From NCBI RefSeq assembly GCF_001723175.1, contig NC_064657.1:868001-932000 (forward strand): DNA of 64,000 nt, read 5' to 3'. A program made the position numbers and the translations under genes. Of the stretch, positions 14,201 to 25,533 are shown one piece after another. The DNA comes from Penicillium oxalicum (Eukaryota; Ascomycota; Eurotiomycetes; Eurotiales; Aspergillaceae). A model generated the notes under the pieces. It did no database searches. It had not been told where the DNA came from and saw only the letters and a program-made list of their open reading frames with translations. The first letter of the stretch is position 1; every line of letters begins with the position of its first letter.

Positions 14201-14529
14201 GCTGTCTTTCATCAGACTCTCCTCGGGTCGTCTTGAAAGATGCATGTCAGGATTGATGCTCTTCGTCATTCTCACTCTGTTTTGTATTCCTCGGGCACAT
14301 GGCTGACCGACATATTGGCATCTGATCAGGTCTCTGCATTGCTGGGCTAGCGTGCTGGCGAGAAATTTGTGATCTGGGGATAAGAGTCATTGCCTGGGGG
14401 TCCTCCGCTTTCGTGGACGGTCTAAACAGGCCCGAAGCAGCTTATAGCCCTTTCGGGCTCGGCGTGAGAGGTAAGTCCTGCGAAGAGCACACTTGAAACT
14501 TGATTCTCCATGGTTCGTTTTGAGCTCAC
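11231..14529 (+). promoter_or_regulatory. Probable promoter and long spliced leader of the RRM-YTH gene
   Basis: No coding frame of note. From about 12340 to 12860 the plus strand is strongly pyrimidine-rich, as in promoters and leaders of highly regulated filamentous-fungal genes. Good splice donors follow: gtaagc at 13253 (possible acceptor ending 13337) and gtaagt at 14471 (possible acceptor ending 14540). A 14-base G run lies at 11468-11481. I infer a 5' UTR of 1.5-2 kb or more with introns for the gene starting near 14530; transcript data would settle it. Confidence 0.4.
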
Positions 14530-16901
14530 ATGGTGGCTAGAAAATCCCTTTTGCGTCCCATATATACCTCGGCCGCACAAACGTCCACCAGATTAGTCCT
14601 CATGTGCAATGTATCTCCGGAAAAGACCAACACGGTCCAGAGATCAGGCGAGGAGTTGCCCCTGGGCTCGACGCCCAATGCGCAGCGAACGAATGCGATG
14701 CCTGGTGAGTAACTTCCATTCAGCGCAAGTCTCACAAGCTCTTGCTATGGTGACGAAGCGATATCGAGAGGAGCCTCTTATTGACGCATTGTGTTCATCT
14801 TAGATGCATCAAGCGGAAAATGGATGCCGCGATCGGGATACTCAAACCACTCATCCGCTTCGGCATCGGCTTTTCCAAATCCCAATCAGGCACATTACGG
14901 ACCGTCTGCCCTGAACATGAACCATATGGCCTACGCCCTCCCGACTCATCAATCGCCGACCTCGCCCTTTGAAGTTCAACAGCTCCCGCCCCAATATCTG
15001 CCGACGCACCCTCAGGTACTCCCATACCCGATGCAATCCATGGGTCATTATGCTGGCTCGAATGCTGGAGGCAACATGCCTTATGCAATGCCCTACGCGT
15101 CGGGCTATATGCCTTATCCGATGTCGCAACCAGGGCCTGCTCAACACACCACGGGCCATTACCCGCAGTACGTCCCGAATCCAACAATGCAGATGGTGCC
15201 GGGACAAGTCCCTCCGTACGGCGCAGGATATTATCTTCCTGGATATGTCCCACTCTCCCGGCATGGGTCACAGTCTGAACCGGTTCAACTGCGTAATATT
15301 CCAGGCAACCAGTCCCAACAGGGGAGCTTTTCGCAGCCAGTATCTGGCGCGGCGTCTGGAACCTCTCGGACGAACACTGACAAGCGAGGCACGGGGGGAG
15401 ATTACGACGTGTCCAAGACCATTGTGGACGGCTCCAATCCCAAAAGACTTGCTCAGTCGGCATCTACCGCCGTTGGTACGTTATAACTTTCTCAAATGTG
15501 GCCAGTCACAGAAAACCCCCGTTATTGCAGAAGAAGATCCGCCCATGGAAAACATTCGCACTAACGGTTTCCCTTATCTTCCGTAGATTCGCAGAATCCC
15601 AGTCAGCCCTTGATCCCTCCACCCGGTACTCCTCGCGGACCCCCTCGAAAGCCAAAACAATCTGGCCACGCACTCTGGGTAGGCAATTTGCCACCGGGCA
15701 CCAGCGTGGTCGACCTCAAGGATCACTTCTCCCAAGACGCAGTTGACAGTATCGAAAGTGTGTTTCTGATCTCGAAGAGCAATTGCGCGTTTGTGAATTA
15801 CAAATCCGCTGCCGCATGCTCCGCCGCTCTTGCTCGCTTCCATGATTCTCGATTTCAAGGGGTGCGCCTGGTGTGTCGACTCAGGAAAGGATTCACTGCA
15901 CCAGGGTCGGGGCTGAGCATCGGTGCTGCAGGTGCAGGTGCAGGGCTAAACACAGGTGTCTCCCGGGCTCACCCCGAGGATGTCCCCCGTTCTTCTACCA
16001 GTCTAGAGATTGCGCCCTTGCGCGAGCCTTCAACGGCTGGACCACAGATGGCTACGGCGCCTGCTCGAATCTTGGATCGATACTTTATCGTCAAGAGTTT
16101 GACAGTGGAGGATCTGGAGTTGAGTCGTTACAGCGGAATTTGGGCAACGCAGACGCATAACGAAGTCAACCTGAATCATGCGTTTGAAGTGAGTGATATT
16201 GACTCTTTGATTTTTTTTTCGATCCTTTTCTTCATTCTTTGTCTTGGCCCACTTGCTGAAAGGATAAATTACTGATCCTTCCTTTTCCTCCTCAGAACAC
16301 GGACAATGTCTATCTGATTTTCTCGGCCAACAAATCCGGTGAATACTTTGGTTATGCGCGGATGCAATCCTCCATCAATGATGACGAAGAGCTCGCCCTG
16401 GAAATGCCGCCTCGTCCCGACCCCCATCCTGGTATGACCGATGAGTTGGAAGTCACCCTCACTGCCGCCACCGACAATGCGCCGAAAGGACGGATCATTG
16501 ACGACTCGGCTCGTGGGACCATTTTCTGGGAAGTGGAATCTTCCGAGGACGAATATTATGCCGGCCAAGATGTTGAGACCGGAATCGAGGGTGCGGGAGC
16601 TGGCCTCAGCCCTCCACCTGCATCCTCTCTTCCTCCATCTGGCCCAGCTCCCACCAGCACCACCGCCGCCACTGCAACTACTATCACCGTGGGGCCGATG
16701 ACTGGAGATGAAGAAGAAACGCAGACTTTCGGCAAGCCGTTCCGCATACAATGGTTGTCGACTGAGCGGGTTCCATTCCACCGCACGCGTGGGTTACGGA
16801 ACCCTTGGAATGCAAATCGTGAGGTCAAAATTGCGCGCGATGGTACGGAGATCGAAACGACCATTGGCCGCAAACTGATTTCTCTGTTCCATTCCTCTTG
16901 A
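14530..16901 (+). CDS. RRM-YTH RNA-binding protein (m6A-reader type)
   Basis: Exons 14530-14704, 14804-15475, 15587-16188 and 16296-16901 join in phase to 684 residues. Introns (99, 111 and 107 bases) use gtgagt, gtacgt and gtgagt donors. The N-terminal 300 residues are low complexity, rich in Pro, Gln, Tyr, Met and Ser. An RRM follows at about 308-375, with LWVGNL as RNP2 and CAFVNY inside RNP1. A YTH domain runs from about 444 to the C terminus: ILDRYFIVKSL, GIWATQ with the first cage Trp, VYLIFSANKSG, then FRIQW and LRNPWNANREVKIARDGTE. YTH domains bind N6-methyladenosine or, as in S. pombe Mmi1, specific RNA motifs; which applies here is not visible. The domain is interrupted by an acidic low-complexity insert of about 110-120 residues. 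The start is uncertain: an upstream candidate intron would remove this ATG and leave in-frame Met at 14602. Confidence 0.9.
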
Positions 16902-19900
16902 GGATTCTCTCACCCCTCTTTGTCTTGAGGGTGGCATGCGCATTCAAAAATCTGCCTTTGAAGTGACAGAAAGAAGAAGACCATATGGCTGAAAGTGATG
17001 AGCGATATGTTCCTCCTCTTTCACTTTCCTCCCTCTATTTCCTCCCCGCCCCTCCGCGGCCAAGGCTGAAGAAGTCCTTGAAAGGTCGTCGGCATACTTC
17101 ATGCTATCCTGAGCCGACGATTAATGGGGCATGTAAGAAGCCAGGTTGATGTGCTTATAAAGGCGGCCGAATCTTGCAGGTCCAGGGTTTGCCACGGCGA
17201 TACGGCTCACAGCCGCGCCCACAAAGTCTGAATATACTCGAAGAAGCGGCCCATATCCTTAGTTTGCACTCATGAGATGAAGAGATCTGGCATGATTTGG
17301 TCAGTTCTGTGATACATGGGAGATTGATTGTCCTGCCCGTGCCTTCATTTTCAACAACCTGGCCCCTAGATTTCAGGCCTGGCAGACGCGGAGACGAGGA
17401 GGGGCTGGCAAGGAAGGAAGTGTCCTTTGAACAGATGCGGGAATGCATCAAGACAAGTGGGCGTGGAACAAGTACAATGACCCTTTGGATGACTCCCCTT
17501 TTACGATCACGTTTGTCATACCAAGACGACGGGAAGAGAGAGAGAGGAAGAGAGAGTCTGCTGCTGCTGGCGAGGCGGGAAGGGTCTTGTAATTTCTCTC
17601 TCACACACACATCAAAATTTAATGGGAAACGAGCAATACACGATGTATGTTTTTTTTAATGTCTTTTCGAGCTTTTGAGCATTTGATTCGTCTTTTTCCC
17701 CCTCCTCACTATGTCCATTCTATACACAAGCACTTGGCCATACTGTTTCATTTCATTTTCTTTTGGTCGTTTTTCTAGTCTCGTCATTTGGATCTGAATG
17801 TTTCCCCCCCCCCCCCTTGTCCTCCTCTGTTCTCGGGATGATCTGAGGGAGATGTGTGATGACCAGGTAATGTTGTTTTTGATGATATTGGCGGGATCTT
17901 TTAATGTCTACCTCTTGGGCCCTTGCCCTCTGACCTGATTTGATGTGACTTTGAGTCGAGGCAAGAATTTTCTCCATTGATCCAGTCGTGAGATCACTCT
18001 GCCCCTTGACTCTCATTGCAATGACCATGACACACGAGAATGACCATTCCAAATTCTCCCTCCCCCTCTCTTCCCATCTGATCAGCGCTGATTTACGCTC
18101 CATGCCTGTTTCCCTCTAGTGTGGAGGCAGTCTGTCTGTGGACTATCCTTCCCCCCCCCTCTGCCCGTCCTGGTCGACCTTTTCGCAGGAGTATGCAGTT
18201 GTGATAGTGTATCTCGTCGCGTAGATAGACTGTGGACCGACCGGTGCACCCCATGAACACGCCAGTTGACTGTTCTCAAACGACCTCTGTATATGGATTT
18301 CGAAGAGATTCGATGCCACTAAGCATTACGACAACGTGAACCCTTTGGAAGCAGAGAGCAATCCAAGTAAACACGGTCGAGCAAAGGTCAAGGTGCAGAA
18401 CCTGTCCCTAGTCAACCCACCGGGTTGATTGAGATTTGAAATAAAACCCCCTCCAAAAAAACAAGAAAAGCAAGAAAGAAAAAAGAAACAGACATCTAGT
18501 ACCTACTATCTACCGACTCCGATCAAGTTCCGTCCTTGAACCTTGAAACTCAAAGTCCTTGATTTCATCACCTTTACTGCTTACTACCTACAAGTAGATC
18601 GTATATACCGTTAGTTTGAGTGTGTGTGTGTCACTTGCCCGATCCGGAATTAATTCTAGGTGTTGGGCGCTTCGAGCCTCCCGCGGTTACTACTCTGGTG
18701 GGTCAAGAGGGGCTTTCTTTTGCTTTTTCTTTATTTTTCTTTTTTTTAAAAAGAAGAAGAGATGAAAGTGCGGGGATAGAGGAAAGACAGAGAGAGAAAG
18801 GATGCCCCCAAAAAAACAAGGTTGGTGGTGCGGAGGAGAGGAGTGGGCCGTAGGATCTGTCAATCACGTTGGACAAGTGGTGGAGAACTACTACTATAGT
18901 AAGCGTGGTACTATTGTCCTCCTTTATTTCCTACATCGCTCAATAGACCAACTGTCTTGGGTTATCTCCGGGGTTGGATTTTTATCGTCGGACTATTTGT
19001 AGAGTCCTGGAAGGAGATGCGTTCGAGGAATTTCCAGCTTGTTGTTGGAAGTGGAGGAATGTTATGCTTGAGATGAGGATGAGTGATTGTATAGAGGGAG
19101 GGGGTTGCACTGTGTATGTAGTAAAGTACTCCGGGTGGGAATTCGTAGTGACCACCAGTACTTGACTCCGGTATGTACTCTCTCATGAGACGGGAAGTAC
19201 TCGTCCTGCGAGTCTTCATTCCGTTTTCTCGAGGAGACATTAGTGATCCTCTTCTAAGTCAACAGTATAAACCACGTACTACTAGTTTCTCCTCTTCTCT
19301 GCCTTGGACTTGTCACACAAACTTCCAACGGTCCTCTCTTCCTGGCACGACCCCATGATTTCAAGACTTTCCGCGCTTCCCGATGGTCGGTAGGTAATCC
19401 ACCATTCACCATTTCCACAGAAGAAGGATACACTGTGGATGGGGCGATCCTGGATTCCACAGGGAATCAGACTCTTCTCCAAGCGTTGACGATTCCATTC
19501 CTTCGTCCTTATTTTCTTCTTCCTCCTCCTCCTCCCCTGGATCATCCTTCCTATCCAGAGCGTAAATCAACCAACAAGTACATCCATCTACTCTCACGTT
19601 CTCCCCAGACACTCGCACGGATGACGGATCCCCGGATTTTCAAAGTTTGAATCCTGTCAAACTCTCCCGTTGGGACCGTGGAAGAGGAGGAGGTCGCACG
19701 CGCAGCCGATTGGTGATGAGGTCCGAGTCTTTGCCGTCATGCTTACAGTCACAGGACAATAGCTTTCTTTGGTGGGGAGAAGATAAGACAAAGATACTCG
19801 AGTAGATCATGAATGGTTATTTTCTTTTTCAACTCTTTTTTTTTCAAGTAGTACAGTGCGGTGTTGTCGTCATTAGAGGGGTTGATCCTGTGTAGTGTTA

Positions 19901-21180
19901 CTTTTTGTTGTTTTTACAATGCTGACAGCGACCGAATCGATGTCTGTCTAGCGCGTGAGTGATCAGGTGAAGAGCTTGCGAATTGAATGAACCCCAACTC
20001 ACTTCTGAGTGGAATACCAGGTAGATCAGGTCGAGTTTACAGGTGTTGAGCCCGTACTGGCTTCCAAGTAATAGTAGGAGGGGGAGAATATGCTCCGAGT
20101 ACCGATGCGACCATCTTGGCAGTGGAGGAACTGGAGAGGAAGAGACGGATCATCGTGTCCTGGACAGATCCCCCTCTTCTCTATCCCTTTCCCCCGCATT
20201 CCGCATCCGGCGCGACTTGGTTTCTGATTTTGATCTCCGCCCCGTTGCGATCTTCCCTTTCTCCCTCTCTCCCTCTCTCTCGCTCTTTTTGTTAATTCCC
20301 TCTATTCCCACCCGCGTGAGTCGCACTGCCGTATCATCCTCCCCAGAATCATGGTTCATGTCGTTCTTACCGGCGGATCTCTGATTATGGTTGTCCCAGT
20401 CCTCATTCGCCTGTGCTCAAAAAGGTTTCTCAGACTCTATTTGAGTTGTTCGATGGTGCTGCGTGGGTGGAGAGGCCAGGTGGGACGGACAAACCTAACC
20501 GACTGTAAGCTTCACCCAAGTCTGAGGAGGTGCCAGGGTGACTGCAGAGCACTAGTGCGACTGAGCCCCCCAAGTGACCTATCAAGGGACTCGCGGTGGA
20601 GGCAGACGCACGAGACTGATGGAGGAGAGGAGGATGCGCCAATCTCGCAGGTGTTTCAGCGCTGCTCTGGGGGGTACTACATAGACACGATCTCTGCGTT
20701 CCTATCTCGTCACTCTGGTATACCATGTAGCGTAGATCCCCATTCTCATGTCCATGACCGAGTGTCGAGGTCGAGGGCAGTTTTAGGAATTTGATTTCGG
20801 GATGCGGAGGAGAGAATGCTTCCAGCGGGAGGATCTGTCCAGTGTTGGGTTCAATCGGTCCGGATTTCATCTGGCTCCTGTTCGTCTCTGTGCCCGTGAC
20901 TTTGCACTGTGCGTACGTTGACCCCCTGTTCCGTACTTTTGTAGTATTTCCGGACTGTAAGGACAGGGGTGGGTACTTGTCGATGGACTTGGTACATTTG
21001 GGGGGGGGGGGGGGGGGGGAAGAATTCTCCAGTTGGCTCGTGGAGGGCTGACTGCGTGTCCCGCCTTTTCCTCTTTGGGCCTTTCGGTGATGCAAACGAC
21101 GCTACCCCAGATTTCTGCTGCTTGTCTTTTTTTTTGGGTCCGAGCTTTGACTTTGCAGGCCCGTCATTCGTACGGAAATC
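16902..21180. other. Intergenic sequence, no gene seen
   Basis: It begins with the 3' UTR of the RRM-YTH gene. Features are simple-sequence runs: an 11-12-base C run near 17806-17817, A-rich stretches near 18450-18490 and 18730-18800, and a long G run of 19 bases at about 21001-21019. Open frames are short and lack motifs. The part beyond about 20000 may already be upstream control sequence for the gene at 22394. Confidence 0.45.
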
Positions 21181-21594
21181 GATCTGGATGCCTGTTCTCT
21201 TTCTCTCTTTCTCCCCCTCTTTTTGCTATGTACGTGTGTGCGTATTTCTCTCGCACTCTCCTGCATTCCTTACTCTGGTTCGATTCTCGATTCCTTCTCT
21301 CTCGCTCCCACACAAATCTTTACCATTGAACCCTCCCCCCCCCCAAATCTCTCTCTCGGCGTCATCTCCGTCGATCCACTCCGGTCCCAGTGTTCCACCC
21401 TTCCCATCTTGACCCAAAGCAGAGAGCCGATCGTCCCCTTCCCCGGGCAGTGGGGCGCCCATCGTTGCTGCTCGAATCCGCATCGGTGCTCATCTTTTGC
21501 CCAGATCGTTGGATGGGTAGTTGCAGTGTACCCATACCCAGCGTTCCAGATAGACCTCTCTGCTCTCCTTGATTCTTTTGAGCGCTCTTTTTTT

Positions 21595-21628
<34 letters not shown>

Positions 21629-22393
21629 TCTCCCTGTCTTGTTCTCTCTCTCCTTTTCGAGATCTTCACCTCTCCACGCGCTGTTCGAACCCCCAGTTAT
21701 CAGTGGTACCCCTCTCCACCTCAATCCCGCGGTCGTGCTTGGATCGACGCCGCTTCCTGATTCGTCCCTCCCTCCTCCCCCCTCCCCTCCAACCCATCAG
21801 CCCATCATCATCTCTCCCCCCTTCTTTTCTCTCCTCTCCTCCTCTCTTCCCTGATCAATCTCTCTCTCCCTCTCCTTCTCACCTCATCCTTCGTCTGGAG
21901 ACCATCCATCCCTTGTGTTCCACCCGACTCTGTTCATCCTCCGCGGATCATCTCTATCATCTCGATCATCTGATTGCTCCCATTGCATTCCATCCTCACA
22001 TCTCCCCCACCATCTCCACACAGACAAGATCTCCCCCCCCTACATTGCACCCTGGCCAGTCACGTCATCCATTGTCGTCTCGTCCCTTCACCACACCACA
22101 CATACACACGCCACACCTGGATTCTTTTTCCCCTTCCAGTGCCGCGCACAATATCGACCGATCGACAAGGCTGAGACGTTGATTGCATGATAAGGGCGGC
22201 CAGTCCGTCCGACTCCCATTTGCTCAATTGATCTTTTTTTAAAACACACCTCTAACGCTCCCACGGGACGTATTTTTTGTTCAACTTTTCCTCTCTCTCT
22301 TTCTCTTCATCAATTCACAATTACTACCCCCCCCTTTACCTTTTTGAATCCTACACCCACTCTTCATCGGTTGTGTACGCGAACCATTCCACC
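21181..22393 (+). promoter_or_regulatory. Very long pyrimidine-rich leader/promoter
   Basis: About 1.2 kb in which the plus strand is overwhelmingly C and T, leading up to the ATG at 22394. It contains a perfect CT microsatellite (about 21596-21624) and C runs. It also leaves a 319-codon open frame (21223-22182), but its product is only Ser/Pro/Leu/His repeats, which is what a CT-rich strand encodes in any frame, so I do not call it a gene. Pyrimidine tracts before the transcription start are a known core-promoter feature of filamentous fungi; the length here is unusual. Confidence 0.5.
21596..21624 (+). repeat. CT dinucleotide microsatellite
   Basis: An uninterrupted run of alternating C and T of about 29 bases, inside the pyrimidine-rich leader of the gene at 22394. 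Such tracts vary in length between strains and may adopt triplex-type structures; neither is shown here. Confidence 0.9.
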
Positions 22394-23287
22394 ATGTCCG
22401 ACGACCGCTCCACCTCGCCCATCTCGGTCCCCTCATCCGAGACCCGGCCTCGTCGCGGTTCTCTCGCCGGCCTCCCCTTCTCGGACCTCTTCTCCAAGCC
22501 GTCCACCACCACATCTAGCCAGCCGACCGCCAGTAATGCACAAGCCATCCCGCAGCGTCGGCTCTCCATCACCACTCTCGGACTGTCCGGCTCTCCCACT
22601 CAAGCATCCACCTTTGGCAGTCGATCGTTCCGTCGAGGCAGTCTCTCCAGCTCCTGGGGCTCCGTCCCTCCGAATGATGATGTCGTGGCGGAGGAACCCG
22701 AGGCGTCCTCCTCGGGTGGTGTGACGCCCGGGTCGCCCTTTTCCCGACGCATGTCTTTTGGTGCTCAGGCGCTCCGTGAGGCCCGAGCTGGAAGCATTGG
22801 CAATGGTAGATACCCACCCCCTGCCTCTAACCCTTCTTCCCTGACTGCGGGGGTTCGGCGGTCTGCATCGACGGCAGCAGTCCCAGTGGCTTCTTCTTCG
22901 CTGTTCCGAAAGAATTCCCCCCCTCTTCCTCCTTCTTCTGCCACCCCTGCTGCCGCCACTGCGTCTGCTGCTCCTGCTGCTTCTTCCCGATCTCCTGCAT
23001 CTGCAAGTCCTTCCGCTACCCTTCTGGAAGAGAGATCTAACAACACATTGCGCCGACCAGGCGAAGGCTTCAATTGGACCGAGGCACTTCGGCACCGTGC
23101 GGAACGTGCCCCTTCTCTCGGAGGTCCCTCGCTGTCCCCTCCCTACGCCAGTCAACCGTCGAGTCATCAGCGGGCTGCCTCGATCGCCGCCATGGAGCAA
23201 CCCGTGCGTGAGATCCCCAAGCAACCCAAGCAGAACAAGCCCGACTTTTTCCAAGAGAAGATTCTACGTGGTGATTTCATGGATTGA
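22394..23287 (+). CDS. Conserved fungal Ser-rich protein with RRxS sites
   Basis: 297 residues, single exon. The ATG at 22394 (context CCACCATGTC) is chosen over the longer open frame because the upstream 39 codons lie in the pyrimidine-rich leader. The protein is largely disordered, rich in Ser, Pro and Ala. It carries four R-R-x-S sites: Ser23, Ser58, Ser83 and Ser121. This is the consensus for PKA-type basophilic kinases, so it may be a phosphorylation target. Blocks that look conserved are LAGLPFSDLFSK, RRLSITTLGLSGSPTQ, GVTPGSPFSRRMSFGAQA, EGFNWTEALRHRAER and the C-terminal FFQEKILRGDFMD. I recall similar proteins in other Pezizomycotina but know no assigned function. No membrane segment or signal peptide. 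Compartment and partners are unknown. Confidence 0.85.
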   Translation: MSDDRSTSPISVPSSETRPRRGSLAGLPFSDLFSKPSTTTSSQPTASNAQAIPQRRLSITTLGLSGSPTQASTFGSRSFRRGSLSSSWGSVPPNDDVVAEEPEASSSGGVTPGSPFSRRMSFGAQALREARAGSIGNGRYPPPASNPSSLTAGVRRSASTAAVPVASSSLFRKNSPPLPPSSATPAAATASAAPAASSRSPASASPSATLLEERSNNTLRRPGEGFNWTEALRHRAERAPSLGGPSLSPPYASQPSSHQRAASIAAMEQPVREIPKQPKQNKPDFFQEKILRGDFMD

Positions 23288-24645
23288 GTTGGGTGATGGG
23301 TCAAATGTGGTTTGCTGATTCATCTTGAACGTTTGCATTGGAGGTTTTGGGGTCCACGATCCCGGTACGCGGCGTGTCACAAGCTCGACCCAATTCGGCT
23401 CGAGTCCAGGGCCGACCGCGTGACAGCTTGGATTCCTCGGCGGTGGTGATATGATACGCAGATATGATTGTGATTTATCCATGGCGTTTGGGCATTTGGT
23501 ACGGAACTGTCTTTTTGGGATTGCCGATGCACATTATCTGCTTTTGTTTCTTGTGGGAGTTTTGTGGAACGCGGGAGTGGTGTGGGCCTCAAATTGCCAT
23601 ATGACGGCCATTGCATTTGGAAAATTTACTCGGGACGGGGGATGTTGGGGGTGACCTGTGGGAACACTGCTGGAAACATGTTCTTTTTTTTTCTTCTCTT
23701 ATCTCATTCCTCCGGTGTCCTTGCCGATGGATGTGTCTGGTGTTGTCTATGGTGGTGCTCTTCCATTCGTTGTCTATTCTTTTTGCTATACTTGGATCTC
23801 GTGGACAGGAGTCTCGCTCTCTCTCTCTCACACACATCCCGGTGATGTGGTGGGACCTGTTTTTGTGCACACGAAATTGGATACCAAATTGACTGAAAGA
23901 ATTGAACATATCAAGACGGTTTATCTCTGCTACTCGCCAGAATGGATGGACGAGTCTGGAAAGGGGACGACGGTCGGAACAACTTGGACCTCGTGCTCAT
24001 GTAGACCCTTCATTCTCACCCTTTTCTGTGTGCTCAAACCAAGTCGATTAATATCAGTCCCTGCGCGGCCCTTGTAAGAATCACAACGCCTTGTTGGAAC
24101 CGGAGAATCCCTCTTTTTCTTTTCCATGATTGGCTCGGAAAGAAGAAGAGCACGCGTAATATGATGACGTCAAAAACACCGCCGTCCTCCCCCCACACAA
24201 GGACACTTACAGTCGATCCCTTCCCAAAGACCCCGGAGATTGACGAATCAACCATCGATCCCGTAAAACAATACATATAAATAGATACAAAGACATGAAG
24301 ATCAGGCCTTGTATTGGCGCCCTCCTAAGACTGAACTCTCGTCGAGGGACCCTCGTAGTCTACTGGAAATTGACCTGGTACGCTTTACCAGCGGCGATTG
24401 TTTTGAACTAGCTGAGATGTTGCATACCGAAATTTAACTTGATACATGGTGCGGGAGAGTATCACTTTTGCGCAACCTCCTATCCAGTCGAAGGCTCTGC
24501 CTTGGTACCCTGAGGCTAAGCCTGGGAATGATTTGATAGAAGACGGAGTATTACAATAATGATCGATTAGTGTGGACTGTGAGCCGTATCCCCCAACCTG
24601 CCATCAACTGTACTTTTTCAGTGAAACGTCGCCCCCCCTCCAACT
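23288..24645. other. Intergenic sequence
   Basis: It holds the 3' UTR of the Ser-rich protein gene and the region upstream of the APH-like locus. Only short frames without motifs occur on either strand. T-rich runs at about 23682-23695 are the only notable composition feature. Confidence 0.45.
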
Positions 24646-25533
24646 ATGGCATTCTCCCTTCCTTATTATCAGGACGCTGGTCAATTACCAGGGCCTCTTC
24701 CTGATCAGAATGAGATTAAACGGGCAACACGAACCCTCCCCAAGAGATCAGACTATGATGGGCGACTGGTCGTAATCAGAGACCCAATATGTCGTGAAAT
24801 ATGGCCCACTCGTTACCGAAAATGAGGGGATATCCTCTACTTTTTGTTGAAGAACGGCTCAACATCGCAGCGCCACGACTCTACGCCATGTACCGCGATC
24901 AAGACACCCCGTATATAGTCATGGGATACGTCCCCGGCATTTCTCTAGGGGTGGTGTGGCCTTCGCTCACCGAGGCAAATAAACATTCGATCGTGAGGAC
25001 AATTGCGATATATCTTCGAACAAATGAGAGCGCTGCCATCGCCCGGATTTTACGGCAGTGTTGATCGAGGGCCCGTTCCCCATAGGTATTTCTTTTCTCG
25101 TGAAAAAAAAGACCCTGCTATCACCGGCCCTTTTCAGACGGAAGGAGAATTCGGAAAAGCCATCGCGCTTCGCTCACAGGCTATGTGGACCGAGTCCAAT
25201 AGTCACAGCTTTCTCTCCGATTATCTCGCTCGCCATCTCCCATCGGCACTTTGCAATCATCCGTCTACCTTTACCCACGGAAATCTCTACAGGGAGAATG
25301 TGCTCGTCAGAAAGGTCGTTGGTTCTGTCGCAAATGAGGAAGAAGAGTATGAAGTCGCTGCTCTGGTGGACTGGGAAACGGCGGGGTGGTATCCTTCGTA
25401 CTGGGAATACGCCCATATCTTCCCCTTATTGCAGTGGATTGACGACTGGCCGGCATAGGTTGAGAAGATTCTCGATCCCTTGCCGCTGGAGGGCGCCACG
25501 ATGCGGGTTGTCTTCGGTGATTTAGAGTTTTAA
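24646..25533 (+). pseudogene. Aminoglycoside phosphotransferase-like (APH) family, broken
   Basis: A fungal APH/choline-kinase-fold protein spread over three frames. The N-terminal part starts at ATG 24646. One extra base is needed to explain each frame change: in the C run at 24783-24785, in the G run at 24826-24829, and near the GG before 25000. Discounting three bases gives 295 codons to the TAA at 25531-25533. An in-frame TAG, where a Trp codon would be expected (WPA then stop, then VEKILDPL), truncates it near the end. The family's Brenner motif HGD reads as THGNLYRENVLV, with the catalytic Asp replaced by Asn. The metal-binding Asp lies in LVDWETAGWYPSYWEY. The three homopolymer insertions could be sequencing error, but the nonsense codon and the D-to-N change are substitutions, which favours a real decaying gene. 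The substrate cannot be inferred. Confidence 0.7.

Noticed and set aside
21281..21305. GGTTCGATTC, resembling a tRNA B-box
   Set aside because: No A-box or acceptor-stem pairing at the right distance; lies in a CT-rich tract.
21223..22182. 319-codon plus-strand open frame
   Set aside because: Composition follows from a CT-rich strand (Ser, Pro, Leu, His, Phe); no motif, and overlapping frames are open as well.
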